From: Parcubacteria group bacterium GW2011_GWA2_38_13
GTDB lineage: Bacteria > Patescibacteriota > Patescibacteriia > Buchananbacterales > GWA2-38-13
Assembly (NCBI GenBank): GCA_000992395.1
Contig: LBUD01000015.1
Coordinates: 1-39,980 of the forward strand
Reading direction: 5' to 3'
Length of the DNA stretch: 39,980 nucleotides
In this document: positions 25,449 through 33,811 of the stretch, in pieces
Position numbering within the stretch: position 1 is the stretch's first letter
How the letters are laid out: every line of letters starts with the position of its first letter
Position numbers and translations under genes: made by a program
Notes under the pieces: model-generated
Told to the model about the DNA's origin: nothing
What the model saw: the letters and a program-made list of their open reading frames with translations, nothing else
Databases searched by the model: none

Positions 25449-25862
25449 TTACTTGCTGATTGTCTGAGGAGTGGTTGAATTATCCGCAAGACCGCTTACG
25501 CGATAACCATTGAACCAGCCAAGTGTCTTGGTTGCTGTAGACGATGAGTATTGGTCAAAATTAAGATCTGACCATATAAAGTCGTCTTGATCTACGGTTC
25601 CATCAATAGCGCCAAAAGTGGTCGCTACGGTTGATGCAAAGGCTGCGTCACCAGCCAATACAACGTTTACTGATTCCTCCGTTGTCGAGCCGTCATGACC
25701 CGAAAGCGTACCTTTAAGCGTAAAGTATCTGGTTGCGCCCGCATCAACGATGTATGAATCTGTCTTATCGGCCGCGGCTCGTGCCGTAGCATCATCGTTA
25801 TTCAAGTCAAACCTTGCTTCAACTATTACCGGTGTCGCTGAGGTGCCAATAACGGTCACCAC
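25449..25862 (-). CDS. C-terminal part of the S-layer protein (frame-shifted from the main ORF)
   Basis: The 137-aa ORF track entry starts at a GTG, but coding potential extends upstream in the same frame (LGTLLSDTGDFVVTVIGTS), where it overlaps the end of the 1031-aa S-layer ORF. It contains beta-rich Thr/Ala/Asp sequence and ends YRVSGLADNSTTPQTISK, a type of ending common in CPR S-layer proteins. It is in the -1 frame relative to the main ORF. The simplest reading is that one base is missing near 25895 and this is the true C-terminus. GTGA overlap re-initiation is an alternative, but no Shine-Dalgarno is present. Confidence 0.75.
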   Translation of the reverse strand: MVTVIGTSATPVIVEARFDLNNDDATARAAADKTDSYIVDAGATRYFTLKGTLSGHDGSTTEESVNVVLAGDAAFASTVATTFGAIDGTVDQDDFIWSDLNFDQYSSSTATKTLGWFNGYRVSGLADNSTTPQTISK

Positions 25863-28800
25863 GAAATCGCCAGTGTCTGATAATAGTGTTCCAAGATATT
25901 GAACTTCAATAAATTCGTAACTTCGTTACTCGTAATAACGCCTGCTCCGGTAAACGGAGTTACGGTTACGGTCGGAACGCTCTTAAGTTCAGTGAATGCC
26001 TTAAAGTTGTCGCTGATACCGTTTGTCGTTACGCTGGATGAGCCGACAGCTGTTCCCTTGACATAGATGTAGCTTAATTTCACCATCACGCCTTCTCCTG
26101 ACAATGCGGAAGCGGATGCGTTGGATGTAAGAGCCTTGAATTTAGCTTTCACAACATAGGTCTTTTCCTGATCCAATGCCAATGTAAGCGGGGCAGTAAT
26201 GGTTGCGCGCGCCGCGTTCACAATCTGCGTTCCCAATGCTGCTGATCCGCCCTGCTCCCAGAGTTCAATCTGGTCAATGTTATTGTAATCACCGTCTATA
26301 TCTGTTTCGGTATTGGCTACAATCTGGAAGCCGACATCAGAAATATTCATTCCTTCATATTTTGCCTTGGCAATGAATTTACCGATTTCTACGGTTGTTC
26401 CGCCAACTACCAACGCCGCTTTTGGATCAGTGCCCAATGATATCTGCAATGTTCCACCGGATGACAATGTCATTGAGGCCGCTGCTCCCGCTGTGTAGGT
26501 TTCAGTTACTGTCTGGCCTTCCTCATCAATGGCCGCTATAAGATCTTCTACCAATTCAACTAAGAATGAGCCGGAAGTGTCAGCTGTGCCGACATTACCC
26601 TTTACCGATAGAACCTTTGTGGTACCTTTGGTAACCTTTAGATTACCCGCGGAAATGGATAATGTGGTTGTGGATCTGCCTGTGGTTGAACATGTTGTGC
26701 CCGAGCATGTTTGTGATGATGAATTCACCGGAATTTCTGTTGCTCCATCATAAATCTTTATCGTATCCAAGATGTTCGGCTGGGCAGAGGTGTCTTTTAC
26801 CAATATACCAACCTGAGTTATGCGGATATCCATACCTGAATCAGAAGCATCCAATATAAACTGGGCTACTTCAAAATTCGGGGTTCCGGAAACTACTGTC
26901 TGTGCCGCAGGAGTTGATCCGACAGAAACTGCCAATGAAGCTGCTTTTACATTCAAGGATGTTGACTGCACTTGTCCTGCAGGTGTAGGCGTGATCAAAT
27001 TGCCCGAAACATCACCGCGAACGGTAATAGCTTCCGGGAATATGCCAACCTGAACAGTGTCATTTGCAATGAAATTTGCATCCAAATCTCCATACACCAT
27101 CACTGTGGTCTCACCCACTGACAAAGAAACCGTATCGGTTGATGTTGCTGTCAATTGACCCGCAATGTTCAAGACCGGATCCTTCGCGCTTGTAAGCGAT
27201 GCACCGTTTGCATCCTGGGAAACAACGTTTGTTATAATTCCATTCCCAGTGCTTGCGGTAGAGGTCGTAACCTTATATCCTAATGAAGTGATATTCAATT
27301 TCTCACCCTCAACCACAAATTTGAATTTCCCAATCAATACTTTCTTGGCATTTTCGGCAATTTTATTGGATGTAATCGCTAATGATTCAATCCTCAATTT
27401 TCCGTTGCCAATAGTGGTGTCTGACGGGTTGTAGTAAGGCGACGAACTCACAGTTGCGCTTGATGCATTCGTGTACGTTGGTACTACGTTAAATGTTCGC
27501 AGTACATCAAAAATAACAACATCGGACTTCTGGTCTACATCAAGAGAAATAGTCCTTGCGGAACCGCTCTTGATATCCAAGCGAAGATCTAAAGTGATGT
27601 TATTACCTTTCTTAACGGTTAAGTTAAGGCCGGTAAAACTGATTTTCTTTGTGGCCGGTGCGGCAACAGTTGCGAGAGTTTCGCTTGTATTCGTGTTAAT
27701 AAGACGTATATTCTGTAAATCTTCAGGTGCCGCTGAACCATTCTGCGTGAATGTTACGCTTTTAACTGTGAAATCCTGTCCTGTTGCTGTGCTATTGTTG
27801 GAGATCTTAATGGACGACACAATGTAATCCTTGGTGCCGACTTCCTTTGTAGTGGCAGCAGGACTATTTGCGCCAACGGCGATTGCCGCTGTTCCAACGG
27901 TCATGGTGCCGTTTATATTCTGATAGTTACCGGTTATCGGCAATGTACCAACAAGAGTTGCTCCGCCTTTCAAAACGATCGCGTTTACGCCCAATGTCGG
28001 TGTTTCACCGGCATAGCTAGATAACGCGCCAGATGTCATATTCGCGGAAACAATGACCTTCTTGGTCGTTCCTGCTGCAACAGTAATATCATCGCTGAAA
28101 ATTGCTTCGTGGGTGGAATTTAAGGATTTGCTCAAACTGTTGAAAGGAAGCATGGTTGATGCATCCAATAAATCAAAGTCTGCGAATTCGCCGTCCTGTG
28201 AAATTCCGCCTCGGATAATAGTCACGCTATCAACAACGACATCGCCATCCGATGATGCTGTTAATGTGAATGTGGAGAATGGAACTCTCGAAGCGCTTCC
28301 CATAACAATTCCTGAAGCTGGGGTATCGGAAGCTAATGCCACGGTCATGGTGGATCCACCAGTCACAGGTCCCGAGCCTGAGAGATTCTTATCAACGTTT
28401 ATGGAAGTTGATCCTGCGGTTTCGGCTGTCTTGTCAAATGACGACGTTCCTGTAACATCTCCTCCCAATGTATAATTGGTGAAGAAAACATCCGGGACAT
28501 CATCAATTTGCTTGTTCCAAGTGCTTCCGTATAAGGCCACAGCGATAGCTTCTGTTTGTACCCATCGCAATGTTCCGCCCTTGGCTACTGCGTAGACCTT
28601 GGGATCAGTTGTAATTTTAACCATCTTTAATGCTGGCCGATATGTGGCATTTCCGCCAATTGGATATGATTCCATTTCAGTCTGTGAAATTTCTTTCACT
28701 GACGAAAAATCAGCATACCATGTCTTATATGTTTTTTCATTTGGGAATACATACCTTTTTCCATTGGCGCCAAGATAATACACGGCTTGGCAAACTGATG

Positions 28801-28951
28801 CGTTTGTGCCGGTGCATTTTATCTTGATCAAATCGCCTGACGTGGCTGCGAATGCTGCCGGAAGGGCAAACACTCCAACCGACCACATAATGGTTGTCAT
28901 AACGACGACAACGGTAACGGCTTTTTTCCCTGTTTTTAATAAGTTAGACAT
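25856..28951 (-). CDS. S-layer protein, main part
   Basis: 1031 aa in this frame. A signal peptide (hydrophobic residues 10-30, cleavage probably after Ala35 in AAFA-A) is followed by the N-terminal domain typical of CPR S-layer proteins (about 37-165: AVYYLGANGKRYVFPNEKTYKTWY, then ALKMVKITTDPKVYAVAKGG). The remaining ~860 residues are beta-rich, Thr/Ser/Ala/Val-rich domains, consistent with an extracellular lattice. It probably coats the cell and is the likely acceptor of the glycans made by the surrounding genes. A Shine-Dalgarno GAAAGGAAA lies 9 nt before the ATG, stronger than at most genes here, and a strong promoter with a ~300-nt leader precedes it. The frame breaks near the C-terminus. 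Confidence 0.9.
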   Translation of the reverse strand: MSNLLKTGKKAVTVVVVMTTIMWSVGVFALPAAFAATSGDLIKIKCTGTNASVCQAVYYLGANGKRYVFPNEKTYKTWYADFSSVKEISQTEMESYPIGGNATYRPALKMVKITTDPKVYAVAKGGTLRWVQTEAIAVALYGSTWNKQIDDVPDVFFTNYTLGGDVTGTSSFDKTAETAGSTSINVDKNLSGSGPVTGGSTMTVALASDTPASGIVMGSASRVPFSTFTLTASSDGDVVVDSVTIIRGGISQDGEFADFDLLDASTMLPFNSLSKSLNSTHEAIFSDDITVAAGTTKKVIVSANMTSGALSSYAGETPTLGVNAIVLKGGATLVGTLPITGNYQNINGTMTVGTAAIAVGANSPAATTKEVGTKDYIVSSIKISNNSTATGQDFTVKSVTFTQNGSAAPEDLQNIRLINTNTSETLATVAAPATKKISFTGLNLTVKKGNNITLDLRLDIKSGSARTISLDVDQKSDVVIFDVLRTFNVVPTYTNASSATVSSSPYYNPSDTTIGNGKLRIESLAITSNKIAENAKKVLIGKFKFVVEGEKLNITSLGYKVTTSTASTGNGIITNVVSQDANGASLTSAKDPVLNIAGQLTATSTDTVSLSVGETTVMVYGDLDANFIANDTVQVGIFPEAITVRGDVSGNLITPTPAGQVQSTSLNVKAASLAVSVGSTPAAQTVVSGTPNFEVAQFILDASDSGMDIRITQVGILVKDTSAQPNILDTIKIYDGATEIPVNSSSQTCSGTTCSTTGRSTTTLSISAGNLKVTKGTTKVLSVKGNVGTADTSGSFLVELVEDLIAAIDEEGQTVTETYTAGAAASMTLSSGGTLQISLGTDPKAALVVGGTTVEIGKFIAKAKYEGMNISDVGFQIVANTETDIDGDYNNIDQIELWEQGGSAALGTQIVNAARATITAPLTLALDQEKTYVVKAKFKALTSNASASALSGEGVMVKLSYIYVKGTAVGSSSVTTNGISDNFKAFTELKSVPTVTVTPFTGAGVITSNEVTNLLKFNILEHYYQTLAISW

Positions 28952-28960
28952 TTTTATTAA

Positions 28961-28969
28961 TTTCCTTTC
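28961..28969 (-). promoter_or_regulatory. Ribosome-binding site of the S-layer gene
   Basis: GAAAGGAAA, 9 nt from the ATG at 28951, supports the start choice and strong translation. Many other genes in the window lack a visible Shine-Dalgarno. Confidence 0.8.
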
Positions 28970-29130
28970 TTAAACCTGCATAAATCCCGGTGGGACAACA
29001 TAATACAGAAAGATTCAACTCATAGTAATCCTACTCTTGAAAAAACCCTCGAACGTGAGTCCGACCTTTGATTATTCAAGGCGTAGATGAGATGAACTCC
29101 CATGATCCAAAAAGTACGCAAGCTTTAAAC

Positions 29131-29224
29131 ATAATACGAATCTACAAATTTTATGCGAATACTACAAATAATTCCCAAAAACACTATTCGTAGCTCTTGA
29201 GACTTTCATTTGAGGTATTCGCAT
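29131..29224. repeat. ATTCG-type repeats in the S-layer leader
   Basis: Two 19-nt direct repeats of the pattern ATAATACGAATCTACAAAT (29131-29149, 29151-29169) are followed by ATTCGTAG and ATTCGCAT copies. ATGCGAATAC (29153-29162) is a perfect inverted match to GTATTCGCAT (29215-29224). The gene-free interval 28952-29308 thus holds a promoter, these repeats and a possible CTTGAA/TTCAAG stem near 29036-29090. Confidence 0.8.
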
Positions 29225-29254
29225 GCCATTCGCAGATTTGCATTACGTATTATT

Positions 29255-29284
29255 ATTATAATAAATTTAATGTGCTTTCGTCAA
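29255..29284 (-). promoter_or_regulatory. Sigma-70 promoter of the S-layer gene
   Basis: On the minus strand: TTGACG, 18-nt spacer, TATAAT. The predicted start near 29248 gives a 5' leader of about 297 nt before the S-layer ATG, containing the ATTCG repeats. Confidence 0.72.
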
Positions 29285-29308
29285 AAAAATTCCTGTGAAT
29301 AACCTAAT

Positions 29309-30346
29309 TTAATCTTCAATTTCAGCGCTATCTATAATAACGGCCGTCATGTCCGGATTTTCATTACTCACCGATACCTCATCTGTTCCGACAATGCTTC
29401 TCAATAGTGTTTTTGCAATCTGGATATTTTTTAAAACCGCGTCAAGATTCCCCTGCTCCATATCAATTTGTATTTTGCCAAAAATCTTTTTTATTTCTGA
29501 AATATTATTCGCGATATTTTCATCGAGCGTATCTTTATATTCCTTTTCAACTGCTAAAAATTTATTTTCAATCTCCAGTATTTTTTGTAAAACCAAATCT
29601 TTGATATCTTCGGTATTCTTCACGCTCTTGGTTGTCGTGGCAATAGATGTCGCGCTTGGCTCGGCAATGCTTCCCATAAGCGCCTTAAGCCCCGCGTCTT
29701 CTGTTATATCTTTTGCATTTTCAAAACTCTTTTTTACATCATCGCCCAAGGCTTCCTGTTTTTCAAATGTTTTTTCAAGCTCTTTGCCGGTTGAATCCAA
29801 TGAAAGCGCGATTTTTAAACTCATTTCTTTTTCCGGCATATTATTATCCACATCATCTTTCACTGATTGAATATTTTGCTTGAATGTCTTTACGGCAATA
29901 TGCACTTTTTTCTCTTTCTCCTGGGAATCTTCGGGTTGAAGCATTATTCTGTCTATTTCATAAATCCTTTTATTCGCGAATTCCACTTTCAGCTCGGTTT
30001 TGGCGTTGGAATCGCTCATAAATGCCAATTGCGCGCGTTCAAGCCGTATTTTCAACGGATATAGCGCGTCTCCCGGAAGGCTATAGTATGCCGCGTTCAC
30101 CACTATGCTTGATCCCGTGGCTGACCCAAGCACGAGCAATAATAGCACGGTTGGCTGTAAAACCATCCTTTTGGCCGATCCAAACGCGATTTTTGTAAAA
30201 GCGAGCCATGGCGACACTTTTCTTTCCGGAGAAAAATTTTTCATAAGCAAAACAAGCTCTTTTTCGCAATTGAGCTTCCATCCCGCATTCGGCTTCGCGG
30301 AATTTTTCATCGTATTCAGTTTTTTTATTACTTCGCTTGTTCTCAC
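29309..30346 (-). CDS. DUF5667-like membrane protein, probable anti-sigma partner
   Basis: 345 aa, starting at GTG within a 4-nt GTGA overlap with the sigma factor gene, so translation is coupled. A soluble N-terminal 60 residues is followed by one membrane helix (about 65-85, VLLLLVLGSATGSSIVV). Then comes the DUF5667 hallmark AYYSLPGDALYPLKIRLERAQLAF and a long charged helical region. DUF5667 proteins are regularly encoded after ECF sigma factors, where the cytoplasmic N-terminus may hold the sigma factor and the outer part may sense the envelope. That role is inference from context and topology; no zinc-type anti-sigma motif is seen. Confidence 0.82.
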   Translation of the reverse strand: MRTSEVIKKLNTMKNSAKPNAGWKLNCEKELVLLMKNFSPERKVSPWLAFTKIAFGSAKRMVLQPTVLLLLVLGSATGSSIVVNAAYYSLPGDALYPLKIRLERAQLAFMSDSNAKTELKVEFANKRIYEIDRIMLQPEDSQEKEKKVHIAVKTFKQNIQSVKDDVDNNMPEKEMSLKIALSLDSTGKELEKTFEKQEALGDDVKKSFENAKDITEDAGLKALMGSIAEPSATSIATTTKSVKNTEDIKDLVLQKILEIENKFLAVEKEYKDTLDENIANNISEIKKIFGKIQIDMEQGNLDAVLKNIQIAKTLLRSIVGTDEVSVSNENPDMTAVIIDSAEIED

Positions 30347-30906
30347 ACGTTTGTAGATTTAATATGTTTCTTTAATTCTTTTATTGCGCGATGAAGCAAA
30401 ATTCGTACGGCGCCTTTTGACCTATTCATTATTTTTGAAATTTCCGAAGTAGAAAAACTTTCAATATGATAATACACTATTACTTCCCGATATTCGTCTT
30501 TTAATAATTCAAGAGCTTTTTCAATTTCTGAATAATCCTTTTCATCATCTATCCTTAGGCCAAGATCCTGTTGATTTTCATCTGTTATCCGGGCAACCTC
30601 GTTATCTTCCAAGGGTTTATCTTCCCTGCCTTTCCTGTAGTAGTCAGTGATTAAATTCTTCGCTGTCTGGAAAAAAAATGCATTCAAGTACGCGATATTG
30701 TTTTCTTTTTTATAAATGTACTCCCATGTTCTTTTGAATACTTCCGATGCCATATCCTCTGCGTCTTCTTTGCTCCTAACCCGCATAAATATATACCGGT
30801 AAATCCTATCTACGTAAAACCTGTAAATTTCAATGAAAACTTCAGTATCAAACGAATTGAGCCGGGATAAAAACAGTTTTTCTTGTATCTTCTCTGTGTA
30901 GTTCAT
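30343..30906 (-). CDS. ECF-type RNA polymerase sigma factor
   Basis: 187 aa with sigma-70 region 2 (about 20-90: RYIFMRVRSKEDAEDMASEVFKRTWEYI) and region 4 (about 125-185: LKDEYREVIVYYHIESFSTSEISKIMNRSKGAVRILLHRAIKELKK), and no region 1 or 3. It would redirect RNA polymerase to a small regulon, plausibly envelope genes. The gene is preceded by an ECF-type promoter, indicating autoregulation, and is coupled to a DUF5667 membrane protein that probably restrains it. Confidence 0.93.
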   Translation of the reverse strand: MNYTEKIQEKLFLSRLNSFDTEVFIEIYRFYVDRIYRYIFMRVRSKEDAEDMASEVFKRTWEYIYKKENNIAYLNAFFFQTAKNLITDYYRKGREDKPLEDNEVARITDENQQDLGLRIDDEKDYSEIEKALELLKDEYREVIVYYHIESFSTSEISKIMNRSKGAVRILLHRAIKELKKHIKSTNV

Positions 30907-30914
30907 TTATGTAG

Positions 30915-30940
30915 ACGTATAAAATAAAAAAGTGTTACAC
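30915..30940 (-). promoter_or_regulatory. ECF-type promoter of the sigma factor gene
   Basis: On the minus strand TGTAAC, then 16 nt after AAC, then CGTC, the pattern known for ECF promoters with an AAC -35 element and a CGTC -10 element. The start codon is about 10 nt after CGTC, so the transcript would be almost leaderless. The rest of the 185-nt gap up to 31091 is AT-rich with nothing else recognised. Confidence 0.65.
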
Positions 30941-31091
30941 TAATCAATTATTATAGAATAAATATTAAAAAAAGTCAAATACTCAGTATTTAACTATTTT
31001 ATTATAAAATTTAATTATTTTAGACAATAAAATGTAAATAAGGACTAACCTTTGGATATTTTTAATTCAAAATAATATCTCCTATATATGA

Positions 31092-31913
31092 CTACGTAAT
31101 TTTTCCAAGAACTACTTCAATTTTAATTTCCTTCGTATCCCTTAAAATGGTAAATATCGCTTTGTCTCCAATTGAATATTCTTGTATTATTGAGCTAAAA
31201 CTTTTTATTCCGCTTATACTCGATCCGTCTATATGCGTTATAATATCTTTAACGCGAATTCCCGCCATTCCGGCCGGTGTTGGTGGAAACGGGGTCTCCC
31301 ACACCATTATCCCCTTTTCCAGCGTAATTTTTTGATTTTTCAGGCCAACGGCGCGCGATAAATCAATATATTTAATACCTAAAACCGGTCTTGCTATTTT
31401 TTCATTCTGTAAAATGCCCTCTATGGCTTGTTGTAAAATATTTGATGAAATAATAGTATTTACCTTTTTATCATCTTTTTGATTCAGTATCATTCCAATA
31501 ACATCTCCGTCTAAATTTACCGCAACCGCGCCACTGAAATATTTATCAAATTCATCCTTAGTAAGCAAAAATTCTGATAGTTTTTCCGTAGATTCCACAA
31601 ACTGAGTTGTTTCCTGCGAAAGCCGCCAATCTATATTTTTAATGTTTGTTGGTATAATACCGCTTGCAAAACTCACCGCAAGAATATTTTGTCCAATGCT
31701 ACTATTATCAGGGCTTCCAAGCTTTACGGCAGGAAGGTCTTTTGCGCTTATTTTAATAAAAACAGCATTACTATATGGATCTACAATAATTTTTTCAACT
31801 GGATATACGTTTAAACCACGGACTACTGCGATTGATTCCTTTTTAAAATTACGTGAAATATCAATAATGGTAACAATCCAACCGTCTTCGGTAAGAATAA
31901 AACCATTGCTCAT
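31092..31913 (-). CDS. HtrA-like pseudoprotease with PDZ domain (C-terminal cistron)
   Basis: 274 aa from MSNGFILTEDGWIVT, the second half of a trypsin-like fold plus a C-terminal PDZ domain (PVLGIKYIDL...; PAGMAGIRVKDIITHIDGSSI). The catalytic Asp position, normally in a DLAVLKI-type motif, reads SNAVFIKI, so Asp is replaced by Asn. The Ser motif reads YFSGAVAVN, keeping the Ser. The His region is missing at the N-terminal break. Proteolysis is therefore unlikely; a binding or chaperone role through the PDZ domain is possible. Its ATG overlaps the stop of the 70-aa upstream ORF as ATGA. The ORF track's longer start (32006) lies out of frame in the upstream ORF. Confidence 0.72.
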   Translation of the reverse strand: MSNGFILTEDGWIVTIIDISRNFKKESIAVVRGLNVYPVEKIIVDPYSNAVFIKISAKDLPAVKLGSPDNSSIGQNILAVSFASGIIPTNIKNIDWRLSQETTQFVESTEKLSEFLLTKDEFDKYFSGAVAVNLDGDVIGMILNQKDDKKVNTIISSNILQQAIEGILQNEKIARPVLGIKYIDLSRAVGLKNQKITLEKGIMVWETPFPPTPAGMAGIRVKDIITHIDGSSISGIKSFSSIIQEYSIGDKAIFTILRDTKEIKIEVVLGKIT

Positions 31914-32122
31914 GAAATCGTTGAGATTCCAAGAAATTTTTTCAAACGCACAAGCTCGGGTATTGCCTGAGCGGAATTTTCCGCCGGCTGCCCAGAACAA
32001 AAACAAAAATCCTCAGGATGGATAAAATATTTCCAAACAATGCCCGCGCCCATGGCTCCACTGGCCACGCTCAATAAAAATAAAGACATTGTAATAAAAA
32101 TTAAATTTTTTTTCATTTTCAT
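31910..32122 (-). CDS. Membrane-anchor N-terminal fragment of the HtrA-like protein
   Basis: 70 aa: an N-terminal membrane helix (LIFITMSLFLLSVASGAMGAGIVW), then an external segment ending ELVRLKKFLGI before the stop. The downstream protease-like ORF continues in the -1 frame and overlaps by ATGA. It is either the N-terminus of one protein split by an indel, or a deliberately coupled small cistron. The region that would hold the catalytic His in full-length HtrA homologues is absent from both parts. Confidence 0.65.
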   Translation of the reverse strand: MKMKKNLIFITMSLFLLSVASGAMGAGIVWKYFIHPEDFCFCSGQPAENSAQAIPELVRLKKFLGISTIS

Positions 32123-32129
32123 AATAATT

Positions 32130-32933
32130 TTATGACCATTTCGCGGTTAATAAAATAATCGTTGTTGTAATACATGCAATAAATGCATACCTTGCTAAAA
32201 TATTTTTATTCATTAATCCCAATATCTGATTTTTTGCCAATCCCATAAAAATATAATATACAATAGCGATCATAAAACCATTCACATATATGCTTGAAGG
32301 CAAAAAATTAATCACCCAAAAAAATTCTAAAAGTATGAGCGGTATTATGCAAAGATACGCCCACCCCTTTTCAATAAAACGGTAATACATCATCCAAATG
32401 CCTTGAAATACCAATACAAGCGCTATACAAAGCACTAAAAGGCTTGCCGCCCATACCTGAAATCCCAAAAAACGGATATATCCGTACATAGCGGCGGAAA
32501 AGGAATATATAATAAAAATGCTTAAAAAACCCGAGATATTCCCAAAAGAATAATCTTGAAATTTTTCCCTGCGATAATATCGTAAATATATATTTTCCAA
32601 AAATACTCCTAAAAAAGAATTAAAAATTGCGGGAAACAAAACGCTCAGCCAGGTGCTTTCTAAAAAGAGTATAAGCGTATATTGGCTTATGACAAGTAAC
32701 GCGGGAGTTGGGGCAAAGCCAAAAAATTCTTTTATATTTTTTCTTCCCGTAAATGAAAAAATTGACAACAAAACTAAAATAATAGAAGCTATACAAAAAA
32801 AATAAATAATAAAAGAACCTTTTGCTTCCCCCGCGTAAACGTTGCTTCGCGTGTAGGTAAAATAAATATATTCAACAAATAAAAAAATAATCAGCGGAGT
32901 CGCCCACACCAAATTGTGCTTGAGTTTTGACAT
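32130..32933 (-). CDS. Polytopic membrane protein of unknown function
   Basis: 267 aa with about eight predicted membrane helices spread over the whole length, short loops and few charged residues. Polar landmarks are FTGRKNIKEFFGF after the second helix and YLRYYRREKFQDYSFG between helices four and five. No enzyme motif is recognised. The size and layout resemble intramembrane peptidases or small transporters, but the EExxxR and HxxxH motifs of CPBP proteases are not seen, so no function is proposed. It is 7 nt upstream of the HtrA-like anchor gene and probably co-transcribed with it. Confidence 0.75.
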   Translation of the reverse strand: MSKLKHNLVWATPLIIFLFVEYIYFTYTRSNVYAGEAKGSFIIYFFCIASIILVLLSIFSFTGRKNIKEFFGFAPTPALLVISQYTLILFLESTWLSVLFPAIFNSFLGVFLENIYLRYYRREKFQDYSFGNISGFLSIFIIYSFSAAMYGYIRFLGFQVWAASLLVLCIALVLVFQGIWMMYYRFIEKGWAYLCIIPLILLEFFWVINFLPSSIYVNGFMIAIVYYIFMGLAKNQILGLMNKNILARYAFIACITTTIILLTAKWS

Positions 32934-33385
32934 AATATATAAAGATTCAAAAATTGAATACAGCTATGCAAGGAGCAAGTCTGCTTTGGGACGAGACTTT
33001 TAGCAAGCCCTGTAAATTTCTAATTATTCTAATTCCTAATTAATCTAAATAATTCCCAATGTATAAATCCAAATGTCAAATCAAATCCGAACTATTTAAA
33101 TCCTAGATACGAAATCCTAACTCATTAAATCCTAAATCTGAATATCGAAATTCTAAACAAGTTCGAAATCACAATTTTCCAATTTTCCAAACAATACTTT
33201 ACATTTTTAGTTTGAAACATTGTGATTTGTGATTTATGATTTGTTTAGGATCTAGGATTTAGAATTTCGGATTTATTTGATATGAGAATTTCGGATTTTA
33301 AAAGATTTGAGCTTTGGTTTTTGGGTTTATTGTTTTGGGATTTTATTAGAAATTAGAGCAATTGGGTCAATTAGAAATTATCAAG
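32934..33385. repeat. Gene-free region with a large imperfect inverted repeat
   Basis: From about 33000 to 33385 the left arm is built of AAATCCTAAATC-, AATATCGAAATTCTAAAC-type units, and the right arm of the complementary TTTAGGATCTAGGATTTAG and GAATTTCGGATTT units. AAATCACAA / TTGTGATTT face each other near the centre (about 33165-33235). The edges carry AATTAGAAATT repeats also found at 13.8 kb. A small AAGTCT/AGACTT hairpin lies at about 32979-32999. No ORF or promoter is evident. Confidence 0.75.
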
Positions 33386-33400
33386 CCATCTCGTATCCAT

Positions 33401-33805
33401 TTACTTCATCCACCCATTTTCCCCTTTCAATTGTTCCAATTTTTCCATAGCGTCCTGAATGGTTGCCTGGTCGGCATTATTTGATCCCTTGATAATATTG
33501 CTGAAAGTCAAGACAAGGTCAAGATGAAGATTTTTATATTTATCCGGAACCACTACATTTAAAAGCTCGTCGCGTATTGCAAGAGGGCTAACTTTTTTGG
33601 AAAATTTTTCTAAAATAACCTTTACATTTTTTTCGTACTCGGCTTCAAGCTTCGGATTGGGCACGGGCGTTGGTTTTACTTCTGAAGAATTATTGTTCGC
33701 CGGCGCGCCTGCCTTGTTGGAATTTTTAATATAATCAACTCCGTAAAATAAAACAACCGCGATTGCGATAGTAAAAAAAACCGAGAGTATTTTTTTGTAT
33801 CTCAT
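33401..33805 (-). CDS. Small single-pass membrane protein, unknown function
   Basis: 134 aa: an N-terminal membrane helix (about 5-25, ILSVFFTIAIAVVLFYGVDYI), a Pro/Asn/Ser-rich linker (KPTPVPNPK), then a helical domain with LSPLAIRDELLNVVVPDKYKNLHLDLVLTFSNII-like content. The predicted product faces outward. It lies 6 nt downstream of the next gene, so the pair is an operon. Family resemblance is to small hypothetical proteins of CPR genomes; no function is claimed. Confidence 0.72.
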   Translation of the reverse strand: MRYKKILSVFFTIAIAVVLFYGVDYIKNSNKAGAPANNNSSEVKPTPVPNPKLEAEYEKNVKVILEKFSKKVSPLAIRDELLNVVVPDKYKNLHLDLVLTFSNIIKGSNNADQATIQDAMEKLEQLKGENGWMK

Positions 33806-33811
33806 ATTTTT

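Noticed and set aside
28053-28475. 140-aa plus-strand ORF and others opposite the S-layer gene
   Set aside because: Antisense open frames are expected from the biased composition of the S-layer gene; no start signals or motifs.
29349-29870. 173-aa plus-strand ORF opposite the DUF5667 gene
   Set aside because: It is an antisense shadow: Ser/Phe-rich, no family, while the minus-strand ORF has a clear domain.
31092-32006. 304-aa start of the HtrA-like ORF at 32006
   Set aside because: The first 31 residues are an out-of-frame reading of the upstream anchor ORF; MSNGFILTEDG is the first recognisable protein sequence.
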